This document shows, one piece after another, positions 1 to 10,775 of a stretch of DNA of 64,000 bases. Source of the DNA: Folioceros fuciformis (Eukaryota > Anthocerotophyta > Anthocerotopsida > Anthocerotales); NCBI GenBank assembly GCA_049999805.1, contig JBNGIO010006279.1:280485-344484 (forward strand), in the 5' to 3' direction. Within the stretch, counting starts at the first letter, position 1; each line of letters starts with the position of its first letter. The notes below the pieces were generated by a model. It saw only the letters and a program-made list of their open reading frames with translations, ran no database searches and was not told the origin of the DNA. The position numbers were made by a program, and so were the translations under genes.

Positions 1-204
1 AAAGGCTATCAAGATTATATCATAAAACATAGACAGTCATCGAGATTAGGCCTATATATGTAGTAGTTCTGTACACTATGCTATGATCACATTGTTCCTA
101 GTACATAAGTTGTTTCATTGTACAAGTTTGTCTTATGGTGTTGTAAGTTGTTGTCTTGCTGTGAGATATTTTGTATGTGTTCCTTACCCAATTCTTTTTG
201 ACGT

Positions 205-1210
205 GTGGGACTGTCATACAAGCATGCTACTTTAACAAAGCAACAAAAGAAAGAGGTTTGCGAATATTATGTTCAACACTCTTGCAGACTTAAGGAGTTG
301 ACTAGATGGACAACAGAGAAGTTTTCAATAGCGGCTTCTAAAAGTGCATTGTCTAGGATTGTGAATGACAAAGACAAATGGTTGGACCCTACCATTGGTC
401 CAACAATTAATATGGCAGGAATAAGGGATAGAGCAGTCGTATGCCCACAGATTGACCGCGCAGTACACGTTTGGGCTCTTGCAATCCAACCTTAAGATGC
501 CACAATTTCAGATGACTTGCTTCGTGAGTGCATCAAGTTGTATTGTGACTATCAAGTAGTGGTTATGCTGGTAAAAGCTTGGACATCATTTGTGAGTCCT
601 TATACCATACGCAATTGTTGGAGGCATAGCACTTTGGATGCAGAATTGCGTGCACAAGATGCTCGGTTCCGTGAGTCTTTAGATCTAAACAGCGCACCAT
701 ATGATCTAGAGGATCAATTGTCGCATCCTCAAAATTACTCTAATTCGTTGGAAACGCAGGTAGAAGAGCTACAACAATCCATGCGAAGCTTAGCATTATT
801 AACATCTAAAGATATGATAGGAATTGCTGATGTTGGATATCTAACGATGACAGCTGAAGAGTATCTGAACTTTGAGGAGGATGAAGGATTGAAGACTATA
901 TATATTCCTACAGAGGACAAAATATGGCAAGCATTAATCCCTCCACTTGTCAATGAGGAGGGTGAAGAGAATGATACAGCGTCAGTGGAGACCATAGCGT
1001 CAAGACCGTGTACGACGAAGGATGCTGTAGATAATGCTATGAGGATAACGAAGATGTTTTTGGAAGAGGTGCCACATAATACTCTTTGATGCTTTGAAGT
1101 TGCATTCTCGGTTGGAAAAACATATTGCTAGAAAACATATTGCTAGTCATTGGATGAAAGCAACTCAACATCAATCAAGAATTGATGATTATTTTAACCC
1201 AACAAACTAG
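205..1210 (+). pseudogene. Decayed pogo/Tigger-type (Tc1/mariner superfamily) transposase
   Basis: Reading from 205, the product has a CENP-B/Psq-like N-terminal helix-turn-helix (LTKQQKKEVCEYY). The start of the second CENP-B-type DNA-binding domain follows (PQIDRAVHVWAL, then ISDDLLREC). An in-frame TAA at 493-495 interrupts it. The same frame then jumps directly into the C-terminal tail of a Tigger transposase (SPYTIRNCWRHS at about 600-640), so the DDE catalytic core of roughly 200 residues is deleted. An acidic linker follows to the TGA at 1087. After a one-base frame change the tail continues (LKLHSRLEKHIARKHIASHW) and ends at a TAG at 1208 after a PCNA-box-like QSRIDDYF (1172-1195). 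A 17-bp direct duplication lies at about 1116-1148. Deletion, stop and frameshift show that it cannot transpose by itself. The family assignment rests on motif recognition only. Confidence 0.75.
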
Positions 1211-1500
1211 AATTAGCTTGGCAGGTATGTAATACGAGGGAGCATTTTGGATTTTTTGGAAGCTTTTAAGCTCTTTCGAATTTTTATTTAAAAAAATTTA
1301 TAATTTTTTAAATAGTTTTATTTTAAAAAAAATAAAATGCCTAAATAAGAACCCCTTTAAATGGGACAAGTTTTGCTACTCCCAATTGTTCCCACTGACT
1401 GTATGTAAATCAGAATTAATTATTATATCAATAATTTTAGAATAGTTAAAAATCGAACTGGCGGGGAATCTCTGGCACTCAGACGATGTCTCGAGCGACG
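1211..1500. other. AT-rich spacer
   Basis: Homopolymeric A/T tracts lie around 1270-1340 between the dead transposase and the MYND gene. It presumably holds the 5' leader of the latter. I see no coding potential. Confidence 0.5.
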
Positions 1501-3882
1501 ATGGAGTGCGCAGGGCATCAGCTGGGCGCCTGTCTAGGCCCGGCAAGCATTCGATGCGGGGCCTGCGGTGCGGTGCGATATTGCTCCCGTTCCCACCAGG
1601 TGCGTGTAGGCAAGTAAGGCAGGCTTGGGATGTCTCTGACATAGGTGGCTGAAGGATGGGCTCTATTGCAGAAGGCGCATTGGGTAGAGCACAGTGCGGA
1701 CTGTGCACGTCTGGCGGAGCAGATGCAAGGGGCGGTGAGCTACAACGATTTTCCTTTCTCCTTCACAGAGGAAGCAACCTGGCTGGTACCGCCGCCTCGT
1801 CTCTTGGCTGTCATACCTGGTTCCTGTTGGTCCGGTGCCTTTGGTGACTAGGCTGTGTAGGTTGATGCAGGCATGGTGACTAAGTGCTCGTTTCTGGAGC
1901 GGCGAGGGCTTCATGGTCTGGGGCTCTGGAGAGCCGAGTGTGGTTGCTTCCAAGATGGTTGTGGTATGCCCCTGGTTCTCTGCTGTTGGGATGTGCGTGT
2001 TGAGACTGTGGTGGACCTGCATGAGCTTGTCACTGCAGTGAGGGCTTGCTCGTAGTGGCATAGAGACCCGCCTGGCTTTTGACCATGGCGTGTGACGTCG
2101 AGTGGCGTCCCTCGGGAGTCTTTCCAGAGCAATTTGATGGTATGGTGCCATACTTGGCGGACGTGCTGGTCTGGTGTTTCAACCTAATGCTGACGTATTT
2201 TATGTGGACATTTTGTTAGTATCTGGCGGGCCGGCGGAACTGAACCGCGATCATGATTGGTTTCTGCCGTCCACCATGTGCCCTTGCACAAGTATGCGCT
2301 AAGCTAACCAAGTTTACGAAATCTTTTGTTTTCTGTCTTTTGTTTACGCCGACATGTTTGTCAGCTTACCTTTCTTGGTAGTTGCAGTGCAGATCCTTGC
2401 AATTCGCCGTCAGCTACTCTGGCAAGTTGGATCGATTATTACAATTGGCGGCAACTTCCTCTAGATTCTCCAGTGGCGTTGCTTCTCCACTGGGTAGTTC
2501 CTGCTCTGGTATTTGCGTGCATCAAGTAATGTGTGTCTTTGGAGGTACATGGGAAAATGACAGTCGCCTGTCTGCTCTGCTGGTCGATTTGCTATCCCGG
2601 CATGTCTTTTGTCGTCAGTCTTATGATGCTCTTCGTTTTTTCAGCCGCTCACCATCTACCATGCTCTATCTTTCATCAGCTCTGAAAATCTTATGAGCCT
2701 GAGTGGGAAGTTCCTACGAATTCTTTACCTAGGTATAAAGTGCCTGGCTATAAGGTGTGGAATTGCAGTGCTGTATGAGACGGGTGATGATGTGTTGTCA
2801 TTCCTTATGTCTCAGGCCCAGAGAGAGAGCTAAAACAGCTCACTGTTTTTGGTGAGTTAACAGCTCTTCTCCCAGGAGCACATCTGCATATCGATTTTGT
2901 TGGCCCTGCAATTCCTGCAACCAGGTACTTCTTGCTAGACAATGCACATCTTCTGCTCGTCCCCTTGGAGTGAGAGTCCCCTGTTAATGTTCCAGAGGGT
3001 CTCCCTGGCGCTCAAGCCTTATGGTTTAACTATGTGGACTTTGCAGAGATGGTGACCTCATAGCAGTCCATGGGTTTCCAAGATGTCTGGATGGAGACCG
3101 TGGATCCAATTCAGCTCCCACTGAACTGCATGTTTGCAGTCCAAGTACGCCAGCCAACAGTTCTTCACAGGAATCTCTTCTTCTAAAGCTGTGGAAAGGG
3201 ATGTACCACGACCGGCATCTTGAATTGTCCAAGGTCGCATGATTTTGAGATGCACCTCTTTGGCTGCTCTCTTCCTTTCCTCCCTGTAACCCTCTCTGTT
3301 CCCCAGGGTTCTCGTCCACACCTCATCCTAGCGGCAAATGCTGGCATTGCAGCCTTCTCAAGCTGGCGTCGTACAATTGTACGCACCTTGTGGATGCTAT
3401 GCGTTATCTCAGAGGTTTAGAGTTCACGTCGCACGAAAGCTCAACTTCCAAGTGTCCTGTTCGCAGGAGTTAATCGTGGAAAGTGGGGTGCCTGCATTCT
3501 TCACGGACTACTGTGCAGAGGCTGGGTTTCTTGCACAAAAATGTGTTCTGACCGTGTCTGGGGCTGCCGTCAGCCATCCGGTAAGACACTATCGGACGCC
3601 GGGCTTCTGAAGCTCTTGGCGGTGCCATCGTGAGAAAACTCCACTGACAGCTGCAACTTCTGATTGCAGGTGCGGTTGAACCCTTTTCGACAGCCTTTTG
3701 CAGCGGGTAACAACTGCCTGGAGGTGCCAACCTATCCCAATTGTGTGATTTTTGGGATCAATGGATTTGCGTTCTCAGGCAAGTGTGTGTCTGGACGTAA
3801 TTGTGCTGTTGCGAAAAAATGCGCGAGAAGTGAGTGTCCTAGTAGAGTGAAGGCTTTTGATGTGAAGAAGTTTCCGGAGTAA
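1501..3882 (+). CDS. MYND-type zinc finger protein, ZMYND15 / At1g70160-like
   Basis: I reconstruct about ten exons: 1501-1599, 1672-~1790, ~1871-~1965, ~2374-2493, 2645-2732, 2816-2924, 3047-3233, 3307-3378, 3467-3580 and 3670-3882. From 2645 on, splice phases agree at every junction. The N-terminal MYND zinc finger is split by the first intron (CGACGAVRYCSRSHQ | KAHWVEHSADC). Further family blocks follow: DFPFSFTEEATWL, DYYNWRQLPLDSPVALLLHW | PLTIYHALSF, PERELKQLTVFGEL, LILAANAGIAAFSSW, VPAFFTDYCAEAGFLA and LNPFRQPFAAGNN. MYND fingers usually mediate protein-protein contacts; the function of this plant family is not established. I chose the ATG at 1501 because the family begins M-E-C at this point; an in-frame ATG at 1486 is possible. 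The boundaries of exons 2-4 are approximate. Introns are 72-151 bases. Confidence 0.85.
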
Positions 3883-4190
3883 ATGTGCGAAGCAGTATTT
3901 AAACCACTGTACCCGGCTTGTTCACGTGCGTGTAGGTGGTGGCTTTTGTTCTCATGATCTGCGCACCGGAAAGGAAAGTACTAATCAGTCGGGGGCTGAA
4001 AGCACACATTAGGACGCGCGGGCCTCATTCTGTTCAACCATTATCCCTGCGAAGGACGAATCTATTCTGTTGAATTTTTTTAAAGACAGTCACGACCCTG
4101 TCGCCGTCGAGCAAATGTGTACAGCTATGTAGGGAAGAGGCGATGAAAGATCAACAGAAATATCCACTAATCAATCAGACTCAATTTTAT
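3883..4190. other. Intergenic, 3' flank of the MYND gene
   Basis: No gene or repeat is visible. It probably holds the 3' UTR. Confidence 0.5.
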
Positions 4191-4271
4191 TCAGATCCAA
4201 TGTCGAATAAATTTTGATGGAATTTGTCTGAAATTAGGAGAAATGGAATACCGATACGAAACTTTGTGCGG

Positions 4272-4548
4272 CGTTATATGGTCCAAACAAACATTTTGGG
4301 CCGTATATGGTCCAAACAAATATTTTAGGTGGTATATGGTCCAAACAAATATTTTGGGTGGTATATGGTCCAAACATTTTGGGTGGTATATTATGGTCTA
4401 AATATTTTGGGCGGTATATGGTCTAAATATTTTGGGTAGTATATGGTCCAAACATTTTGGGCGGTATATGGTCCAAACATTTTGGGCNNNNNNNNNNATA
4501 TGGTCCAAACATTTTGGGCGGTATATGGTCCAAACATTTTGGGCTTGC
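4272..4548. repeat. Minisatellite, 25-29 bp unit (TATGGTCCAAACATTTTGGG core)
   Basis: About nine to ten head-to-tail copies of a unit with the core tatggtccaaacattttggg differ by a short aat insertion and by c/t changes. A 10-base N gap sits inside at 4488-4497. Related units recur at 6105-6290. Confidence 0.9.
4488..4497. other. Assembly gap (10 N)
   Basis: Ten Ns. The same minisatellite sequence stands on both sides. Confidence 1.
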
Positions 4549-4599
4549 TTTCATACAAAGTTATGTGCAGCGGTGTATAGACGTAACACATCTGCCTCC

Positions 4600-4905
4600 T
4601 TCGGTCGTAGGACCCCATCTAGGGGGTGGTGATACGGATCGAAGTTTCAAGTCCAGCATCCTACCAACGAGGAGGGTAGGACCCCATCGTCTAGGAGGTG
4701 GTGATACGGATTGAAGTTTCAAGTTTAGCATCCTGCCAACGAGGAGGGTAGGACCCCATCTAGGGGGTGGTGATATGGATCGAAGTTTCAAGTCCAACAT
4801 GCTGCCAACGAGGAGGGTGTAGAAGCTGCGGCGCAAGTTGGTGATATGGATCGAAGTTTCAAGTCCAACATGCTGCCAATGAGGAGGGTGTAGAAGCTGC
4901 GGCGC
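4600..4905. repeat. Tandem repeat of about 68-70 bp (CGAAGTTTCAAGTCCA module)
   Basis: About four units of cgaagtttcaagtccagcat followed by a conserved cgaggagggt and tagggggtggtgata segment. A related inverted module is at 5426-5525 and a direct one at 6436-6490. Confidence 0.85.
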
Positions 4906-5218
4906 AAGTTCTTCTATTCGGAGGCGTGCTCATCTAGAGAGTGGAGAGGAGCAGAATGACATACCTCTACGTCCACGGCAAGGTGCCGCCCGTGGCAAAC
5001 AACCGTCTCTTGCCGTGAGGGTCTCTCATATAGAATACCGATTCGGACATGGCCTAGACACTCTTTTTTTTTTCTTTTTTTTTCCCTAAAATACATATTT
5101 TTTCCTGGAATATATGGTTGTACTCAGATTCCTGCACTTAATATAGCCACATCAGAGGACCTACTTGTACACCCGCGTAGAGGGACTTTTTTTCTCATCA
5201 CCGGGCGTGTGGAATGAT

Positions 5219-5600
5219 TATTTGGGTTCATGCACCCTCATCATAAAAAATCTGGATGAAACATGTCGGAGGTTCACAGGGGTTAGGGTTTGGTAGTATT
5301 CCAAGACGTGCCGATTGACACCGTGAGACCCTCATGGCGAGCGAGAAATAGTTGTCTGCCATGGGCGGCACCTTGCCATGGACACATAGGTGTGTCATCC
5401 TCCTTGTCTCCAAAGGAGCACCCTAAATCCGCACCCTCCTCGTTGGCGGGATGCTGGACGTGGAACTTCGATCNNNNNNNNNNACCCTCCTCGTTGGCGG
5501 GATGCTGGACGTGGAACTTCGATCCGCACCACCCTGTCGGCCATCTTGCTCTGCAGCATTGCCTGGGGTCCCGGATATTATCACAAAGTAAGGGTCTCGA
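5219..5600. repeat. Transposon-end-like sequence followed by an inverted copy of the repeat block
   Basis: 5219-5251 (tttgggttcatgcacc then tcatcataaaaaa) matches the right terminal inverted repeat at 6966-6998 in the same orientation. Directly after it, about 5290-5600 reads as the reverse complement of modules found in direct orientation at 4917-5040 and 6300-6790. These are the 'vehicle' segment with gccatgg...ggcaccttgcc, the cgttggcgggatgctgg module and the catt-gcctggggtcccgg segment. Confidence 0.7.
5474..5483. other. Assembly gap (10 N) flanked by an exact duplication
   Basis: The roughly 40-base stretch starting accctcctcgttggcgg immediately before the gap is repeated immediately after it. 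An unresolved tandem repeat or an unmerged contig overlap would explain this. Confidence 1.
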
Positions 5601-5609
5601 TTGGGACCC

Positions 5610-5716
5610 CTAGATGGCACCCTATGATTGAAGGGGTAGATGGCACCCTAGGATTGAAGGGGTAGATGGCACCCTAGGATTGAAGGGGTAGATGGCACCC
5701 TATGATTGAAGGGGCA
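5610..5716. repeat. 26-bp tandem repeat, four copies
   Basis: The unit is agatggcaccctaggattga plus aggggt, nearly identical in four successive copies. Confidence 0.9.
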
Positions 5717-6080
5717 AATTTGTTATGTCTAAAATGTTTGAACTGTATATCGCCCTGCAAAAGTTTGTGTGAAAGCCAGCCTGACGGTATTCCATACCTC
5801 ATGGTGGTGTCAATCAATGCATATATGAGACACTACAAAACCCTAACCCTTGCGAACCCACGACATATTTCATATGTGTGCAGTGTATCTTAAAACACTG
5901 TGTGGTATTCTGATTTTTTATGATGAGGGTACATAAACTCAAATAAATTTTGATGAAATTTGTCAGGTCTTTTGAGAGAAATTGTTTCATCTAGACGGAC
6001 TTATGATGGAATACTGGTACGGTCAGGCTGATTTTCACTGACTTTCACACAAAGTTTTGCGGCTTTCATACAAAGTTTGA

Positions 6081-6290
6081 CTTTCACATAAAGTTTTGCA
6101 CGGCAATATATGGTCCAAATATTTTGGGCTGGCTTTCATACAAAGTTTTGCGTGGCGGTATGTGGTCTAAATATTTTGGGCTGGCTTTCATACAAAGTTT
6201 TGCGTGGCGGTATGTGGTCCAAATATTTTGGGCTGGCTTTCATACAAAGTTTTGCGCGGCGGTATATGGTCCAAATATTTTGGGTTCATA
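6081..6290. repeat. 52-bp minisatellite, about four copies
   Basis: The unit begins ctggctttcatacaaagttt, continues tgcgtggcggtatgtggtcc and ends aaatattttggg. It is related to the 25-29 bp array at 4272-4548. Confidence 0.9.
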
Positions 6291-6494
6291 TTTTGGACGA
6301 AATACATCTGCCCCTGCTTCAGTCGTAGGATCCCATCTAAGGGTCCCGATCGGGACACCTACTTTATTATAATATCGGGGGACTCTAACTCCAGGCAATG
6401 GTGCAGGGCAATACGGCTGGCGGATGTGGTGATTTAAGATCGAAGGGTCCAGCATCTTACCAACAAGGAGGGTGCGAAACTGGCGGAGCAAGCT

Positions 6495-6716
6495 CTCCTA
6501 CTCGGAGGTGTGCTCCTCTAGAGAGTGGAGAGTGGCAGGATGACATGCCTTTGCGGAGGTGTGCTCCTCTAGAGAGTGGAGAGTGGCAGGATGACATGCC
6601 TCTGCGGAGGTGTGCTCCTCTAGATCCTCTAGAGAGTGGAGAGTAGCAGGATGACATGCCTCTGCGGAGGTGTGCTCCTCTAGAGAGTGGAGAGTAATAG
6701 GATGACATGCCTCTGC
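6495..6716. repeat. 51-bp minisatellite, four copies
   Basis: The unit contains cggaggtgtgctcctctaga and gagtggagagtggcaggatg. One copy carries an extra tcctctaga. It is divisible by three, so long open frames on both strands here are an artefact of the repeat. Confidence 0.9.
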
Positions 6717-7031
6717 GTCCATGGTGAGGTGTCGCCCGTGGTAAACAACCTGTTCTTGCCATGAGGGTCTCTCATATGGAATACCGATTCGCACACGGCT
6801 TTTTTCTTGTTTTTTCTAAAATATATATTTTATATAAGAATATACGATGGCATCCACCTCAGATTCCCGTACTGGACATAGGCACGTAACAGGGCTTCCC
6901 TACAGGGTATTTTTTTTCTCATCACTAACGGGCGTGTGGACCGATACGGACATGTATTATGTTTTTTATTTGGGTTCATGCACCTCATCATAAAAAACAT
7001 CACAGCCCTGGGCGTGTCCAAAGGACTTCAC

Positions 7032-10000
7032 TTATCTGAAGGACGGCATTGCTCCTTCAAATAGCATCCCTTGTACCTCAGTGTTGTTCTGAATCATGTG
7101 CTTGACAAATAGGTTGTGTAGATTCGCAATGTTAGTGCTCTGTGCTCTAACAGGGCAAGGCCCTGAGGTAAGAAAGTTGCTTAGGGTCTCAGGCCGTACT
7201 GCAGATACCTTTTTCCTCTTCAATATGTCTTCGCAATCTTCTGCATCTAACCATCCAATCACAAGATCCGATCCTTCCTCAAGTTTCCAGGTCTTGTTCT
7301 GATCTTCAACACTGGGCCACAAGTGTTCATGGTTGAGCGGACACGAGGACATCCGCAGCTCGCTTATCAAATGCTTCATCATTACGACCTGAGTTTGCCG
7401 GTACTTGCATGGCAGTAGTTTTTGTACACAAGCTGGTCTGATCAGACCTTCGTCGAGCCCTGCACAAAGACGTTCAAACAGGTGCGGACTCACACTAAGT
7501 AGTAGGACTTAAACACAAAACAGTGTCTGGGAGATCAACACCAGAGCTGAACGCACCTTTAGTAGATTTTGAGAGCTTCTGAATGTGATTTCGTACATAC
7601 TTGTGAATGAACGAGACAGTATTTGTGTAACTGTCGTTCGACTGGGCCAGCACATCTATAAACGGGCCCGACAGTGAACCAAACTGTACAACTATTTCCA
7701 TGGTTTTGGTGGTAATTCTGATCAAATTTTGCTCCAATTCGACGCTGGTCCCTAGGGCAGCTCCATGATTCCATAGCCCCCCATTTCTCGAAAGCTTCAA
7801 CTGCATGCAACAGTGCATCAGGCGCAAACCAGAAAGTTTCTGTCCAGACCAAAGGGCAAGATTCCTGAAATGTGATACTGTTCATGGCTCATGTACAACA
7901 CCACTCGGGGGCTCCATGCTGCGAGACAATATTACAAAACGCTAGCTATGGCATCCCCAGTCAACCAACCTGCAGTTCATGAAAGAAGCTGTGTGTGATG
8001 AATGTTCGAACTTTGTCACGACTGACAAATCTGCGACCCACATAAATACCAGGACCATTCGTCTTCCAGCTCAAGTCTGAGCTCTCGAGTAGCAACTCGG
8101 GGATGAATAACTTGTCTGAGAAAGATAGATGATCAATCTTGTCATGATCACTCTTGTCACACAGTTTGAGGCATCTCATAAGAATAAGTCCATCGACAAC
8201 ATCATTATTCTTGAAGACCCGTTCCACCGTAGTTTCCTCAACAAAACCCTCAGATGCATGTGGACGCAACAAGTCAAGTAGCTGAGGGATGACCTCACTG
8301 ATCAGATAGTCAGGGTTAATCACAACTATCTTCTTGTACTCGAAGTTTGAAAAGAAGATATTCTCCCCAACATCATGGAGGTGATGAGAAAGCTGCACAA
8401 AACAACCCCGCACCTTATCATTAATGAAATAGAGCATGAGCAGCACAGCCCCACCGTAATAGGAAAGGAGCAATGAATATCATGATGCTACGGGAAATCT
8501 CAAAATCACTACGTTCAGCTACTAAGTCTCACAAACATCTGTGTAGAGACACTGAAACAACAGTAACATGTGAGCCTGACAACACCTTACCTCCTCAAGA
8601 GACATTTCTTTCTCAGAGCTTTTATATATTTCTTGCCATTCATGGAAGCTTTGCATATAAGTACCGCCAATCCTAGACTGTGCAGGCTTTAAGCATGCAC
8701 GCGGTATGGCAGGAAGTTCTTGCTTATAGTTCTTCAGTTTGTTAACAATATGTTCCCTAACCTTCTGCGCCGTTGGTACGTCAGAGACAAAGAGTGCACC
8801 TTTTTCAACCGTCAAGACTTCCTCATACTTCCTGGCCAAGGTTTCTATGATGCTTGGCTCCAGATGACCACTGCCCGAGAGTAAAATCCAAACAGTGGGA
8901 GCTAATATCGTTGGAGTAGTAATACTGGATGCAAGAAACCGAAACCAGTAACTGATATCCTCTTTAATTTCAGAATCAGTCCTCGCATCAAATTTCACAC
9001 ATACTATGAAGGAAGTAGGGCTTCCTTCACTGCGAGCACGATTTGGCAACAGCAGCTCTGACTGGAAGCTGTTATAGATCGTTTTGTTCCCTGAAAAATT
9101 CCACAGCGACACTGTAATGTCATCGTTGTCTTCGAGGACATGGATGCTCTTCTTAGCAGAGCTCGATGCCGACTTCCTGCTGGGCAGGTTATCCTCAGAA
9201 AACATCCCAAAAAACTCATTTATTCCTGCAGCAAACAATTCCCAGCTGTTAGTACCCATCTGCCTTGTACACAAAGAGTGGACAAAGCAGCGAACTTGCG
9301 CCAGAGCTTGCCTGAATCTCGATGGCCACACAGAATAATTCTTGCAAACAATTTGGTGTCGGAGGTACGTTTTGCTGCAACTAACTCCGAATTCTTTCTG
9401 AGGTCTGTAGGGCTCGGCATGGCTGGGGATGGCGAAGTGTTCATCAGGGAGTCCTTTCCATTGTCCTTCCAAGATTTAAGGAACGTATTATCACGCGCTT
9501 TCAAACTGGCCAACACTTCAGGAGCTTCCTGGAAACCATAGAAGCGTAGAAACCGCAGGCTTGGAGATTTATTTTGCTGCAGTGCCTTTAAAAGTCCTTC
9601 CAAGTCGCCTTGCTCCCAGGAGTGCTCAATATTTATCAGTGTAAGCTCGAGCAGGGTGTGATTGTGTTCCAACATCCACCTCATCTCCTGAGCCCCATTG
9701 CCACCTAAGAAGTCAAAAACAAATTTCAGTTTAAACAGGAACACTCTCACTAAGTTTCCAGAGATGGCGGGTCCTTTACTGCTGTACTCCTGTAGAAAGT
9801 GCTCCTCGGGAAGGATACTCAAGCCAAACAGCAAGACTGAGCAAGTACCTTCTGCTTTCCTTGCAAATCCGACACTTAATTTTTGCAGTGCTGTGTTATG
9901 CTGCCTGTCAATACTCCTGGCCCGCGTGAGAGGGCTAACCAAGGTGTAGACCCGGTGATCACTCAAGGGATTGAGATGTACAGCTAGTTCACGCAGATTG

Positions 10001-10775
10001 TGGTTAGTCCGCAGCATGCAATTGACAGCCTTAGCCCCTTTCTTGCAAAGCTTGTTGGAAGCCCCTCCAATGAGCAGAGTTTGCAGAGTCTGATGCAAAA
10101 CGAAAGTCAGCTCGTGGAAGCTACGAACCCACCATGTAACCACCAGCCACGACAAGGATAGCATACCGTATTGTCTGGTAGTCTGTGCACAGACGCTGCC
10201 AGATGCAGCACCAGCTGCTCGATCCCAGTCCTCCCCTGATCCCCAGTCCTCCACATGCAATTCGACGACAGATCCAGCTTCACCAAGCTTTTGTTGCTTT
10301 TCAACGCCTCTCCCAGGGCCATGGCCCCTCTGTACCCGATGTTGCAGTGGGGCAGCTCCAAGGTCTTCAGGCTCGTTGTTTTTCGCAGCAGCGTGGCGAA
10401 CTCCTCGGCACCCGAATCCCCCAGCGATCTCTGGAATCCTGCTCGTAACGTCTCGATGCTCTTGCTCTCGGATAACCCCTCGCAAAGCTGGTGGGCATCT
10501 TGGCTCGTCATGCCCAGAGACCGCAAATCCACTGTGGTGAGTGTAGGTGACCATCCGATGACGGACATGAGCTTTAACCGAAAGTGCGTCTCGTCCAGGA
10601 AGAAGGCCACTTCGCTGTCCTGGATGCCTTCGAAGCTGGTCATGCTTGACATTTCGTACAAAACATTTCTGAGGGAATCAGGCAGCGATGAATAATTGTG
10701 GTCCTGAAAGCCCACAGACGAGCTGGACGAAGCCATGTTCGTAACCGTCTGTCCTGAGACAACATGAAAAACCAC
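7032..10775 (-). CDS. ROCO-family LRR-Roc-COR GTPase-like protein (TORNADO1-like)
   Basis: ROCO proteins combine leucine-rich repeats with a Ras-like Roc GTPase and a COR dimerisation domain; plant TORNADO1 is of this kind. Read on the minus strand, the N-terminus (ATG at 10736, or 10775) leads into ribonuclease-inhibitor-type LRRs (SLKTLELPHCNIGYRGAMAL, SLVKLDLSSN) and, after a 74-bp intron at 10121-10194, more LRRs (NHNLRELAVHLNPLSD). A P-loop follows (LCGHRDSGK, about 9307-9330). A later exon carries a switch II-like segment (DDITVSLWNFSGNKTI, about 9075-9125) and the rest of the Roc domain. COR-type sequence is at about 8000-8410 (LHDVGENIFF, VVINPDYLISEVIPQLL). C-terminal exons run to the stop at 7032. 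Exon joins after the P-loop are not all resolved. The Lys of the P-loop is followed by Leu instead of Ser/Thr, so GTP binding may be altered. The nearest family is judged by eye. Confidence 0.7.

Larger units (their letters stand above)
5912..7000. mobile_element. TIR-bounded, non-coding repeat unit (MITE or foldback-like)
   Basis: The left end at about 5912-5947 (ttttttatgatgagggtaca, then taaactcaaataaa) is the reverse complement, with few mismatches, of the right end at about 6966-6998 (tttgggttcatgcacctcat, then cataaaaaa). Inside are a 52-bp minisatellite at 6081-6290, a single-copy stretch, and a 51-bp minisatellite at 6495-6716. There is no transposase, so it would be non-autonomous. 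I could not identify a clear target-site duplication. A sister unit, more decayed at its left end, seems to occupy about 4190-5251. Confidence 0.6.

Noticed and set aside
4272-6716. CRISPR-like array
   Set aside because: Units are directly adjacent without unique spacers, in a plant nuclear genome; these are ordinary minisatellites.
6398-6794. Open frames across the 51-bp minisatellite on both strands
   Set aside because: Repeat artefacts: both strands stay open because the unit is a multiple of three, and no domain is encoded.
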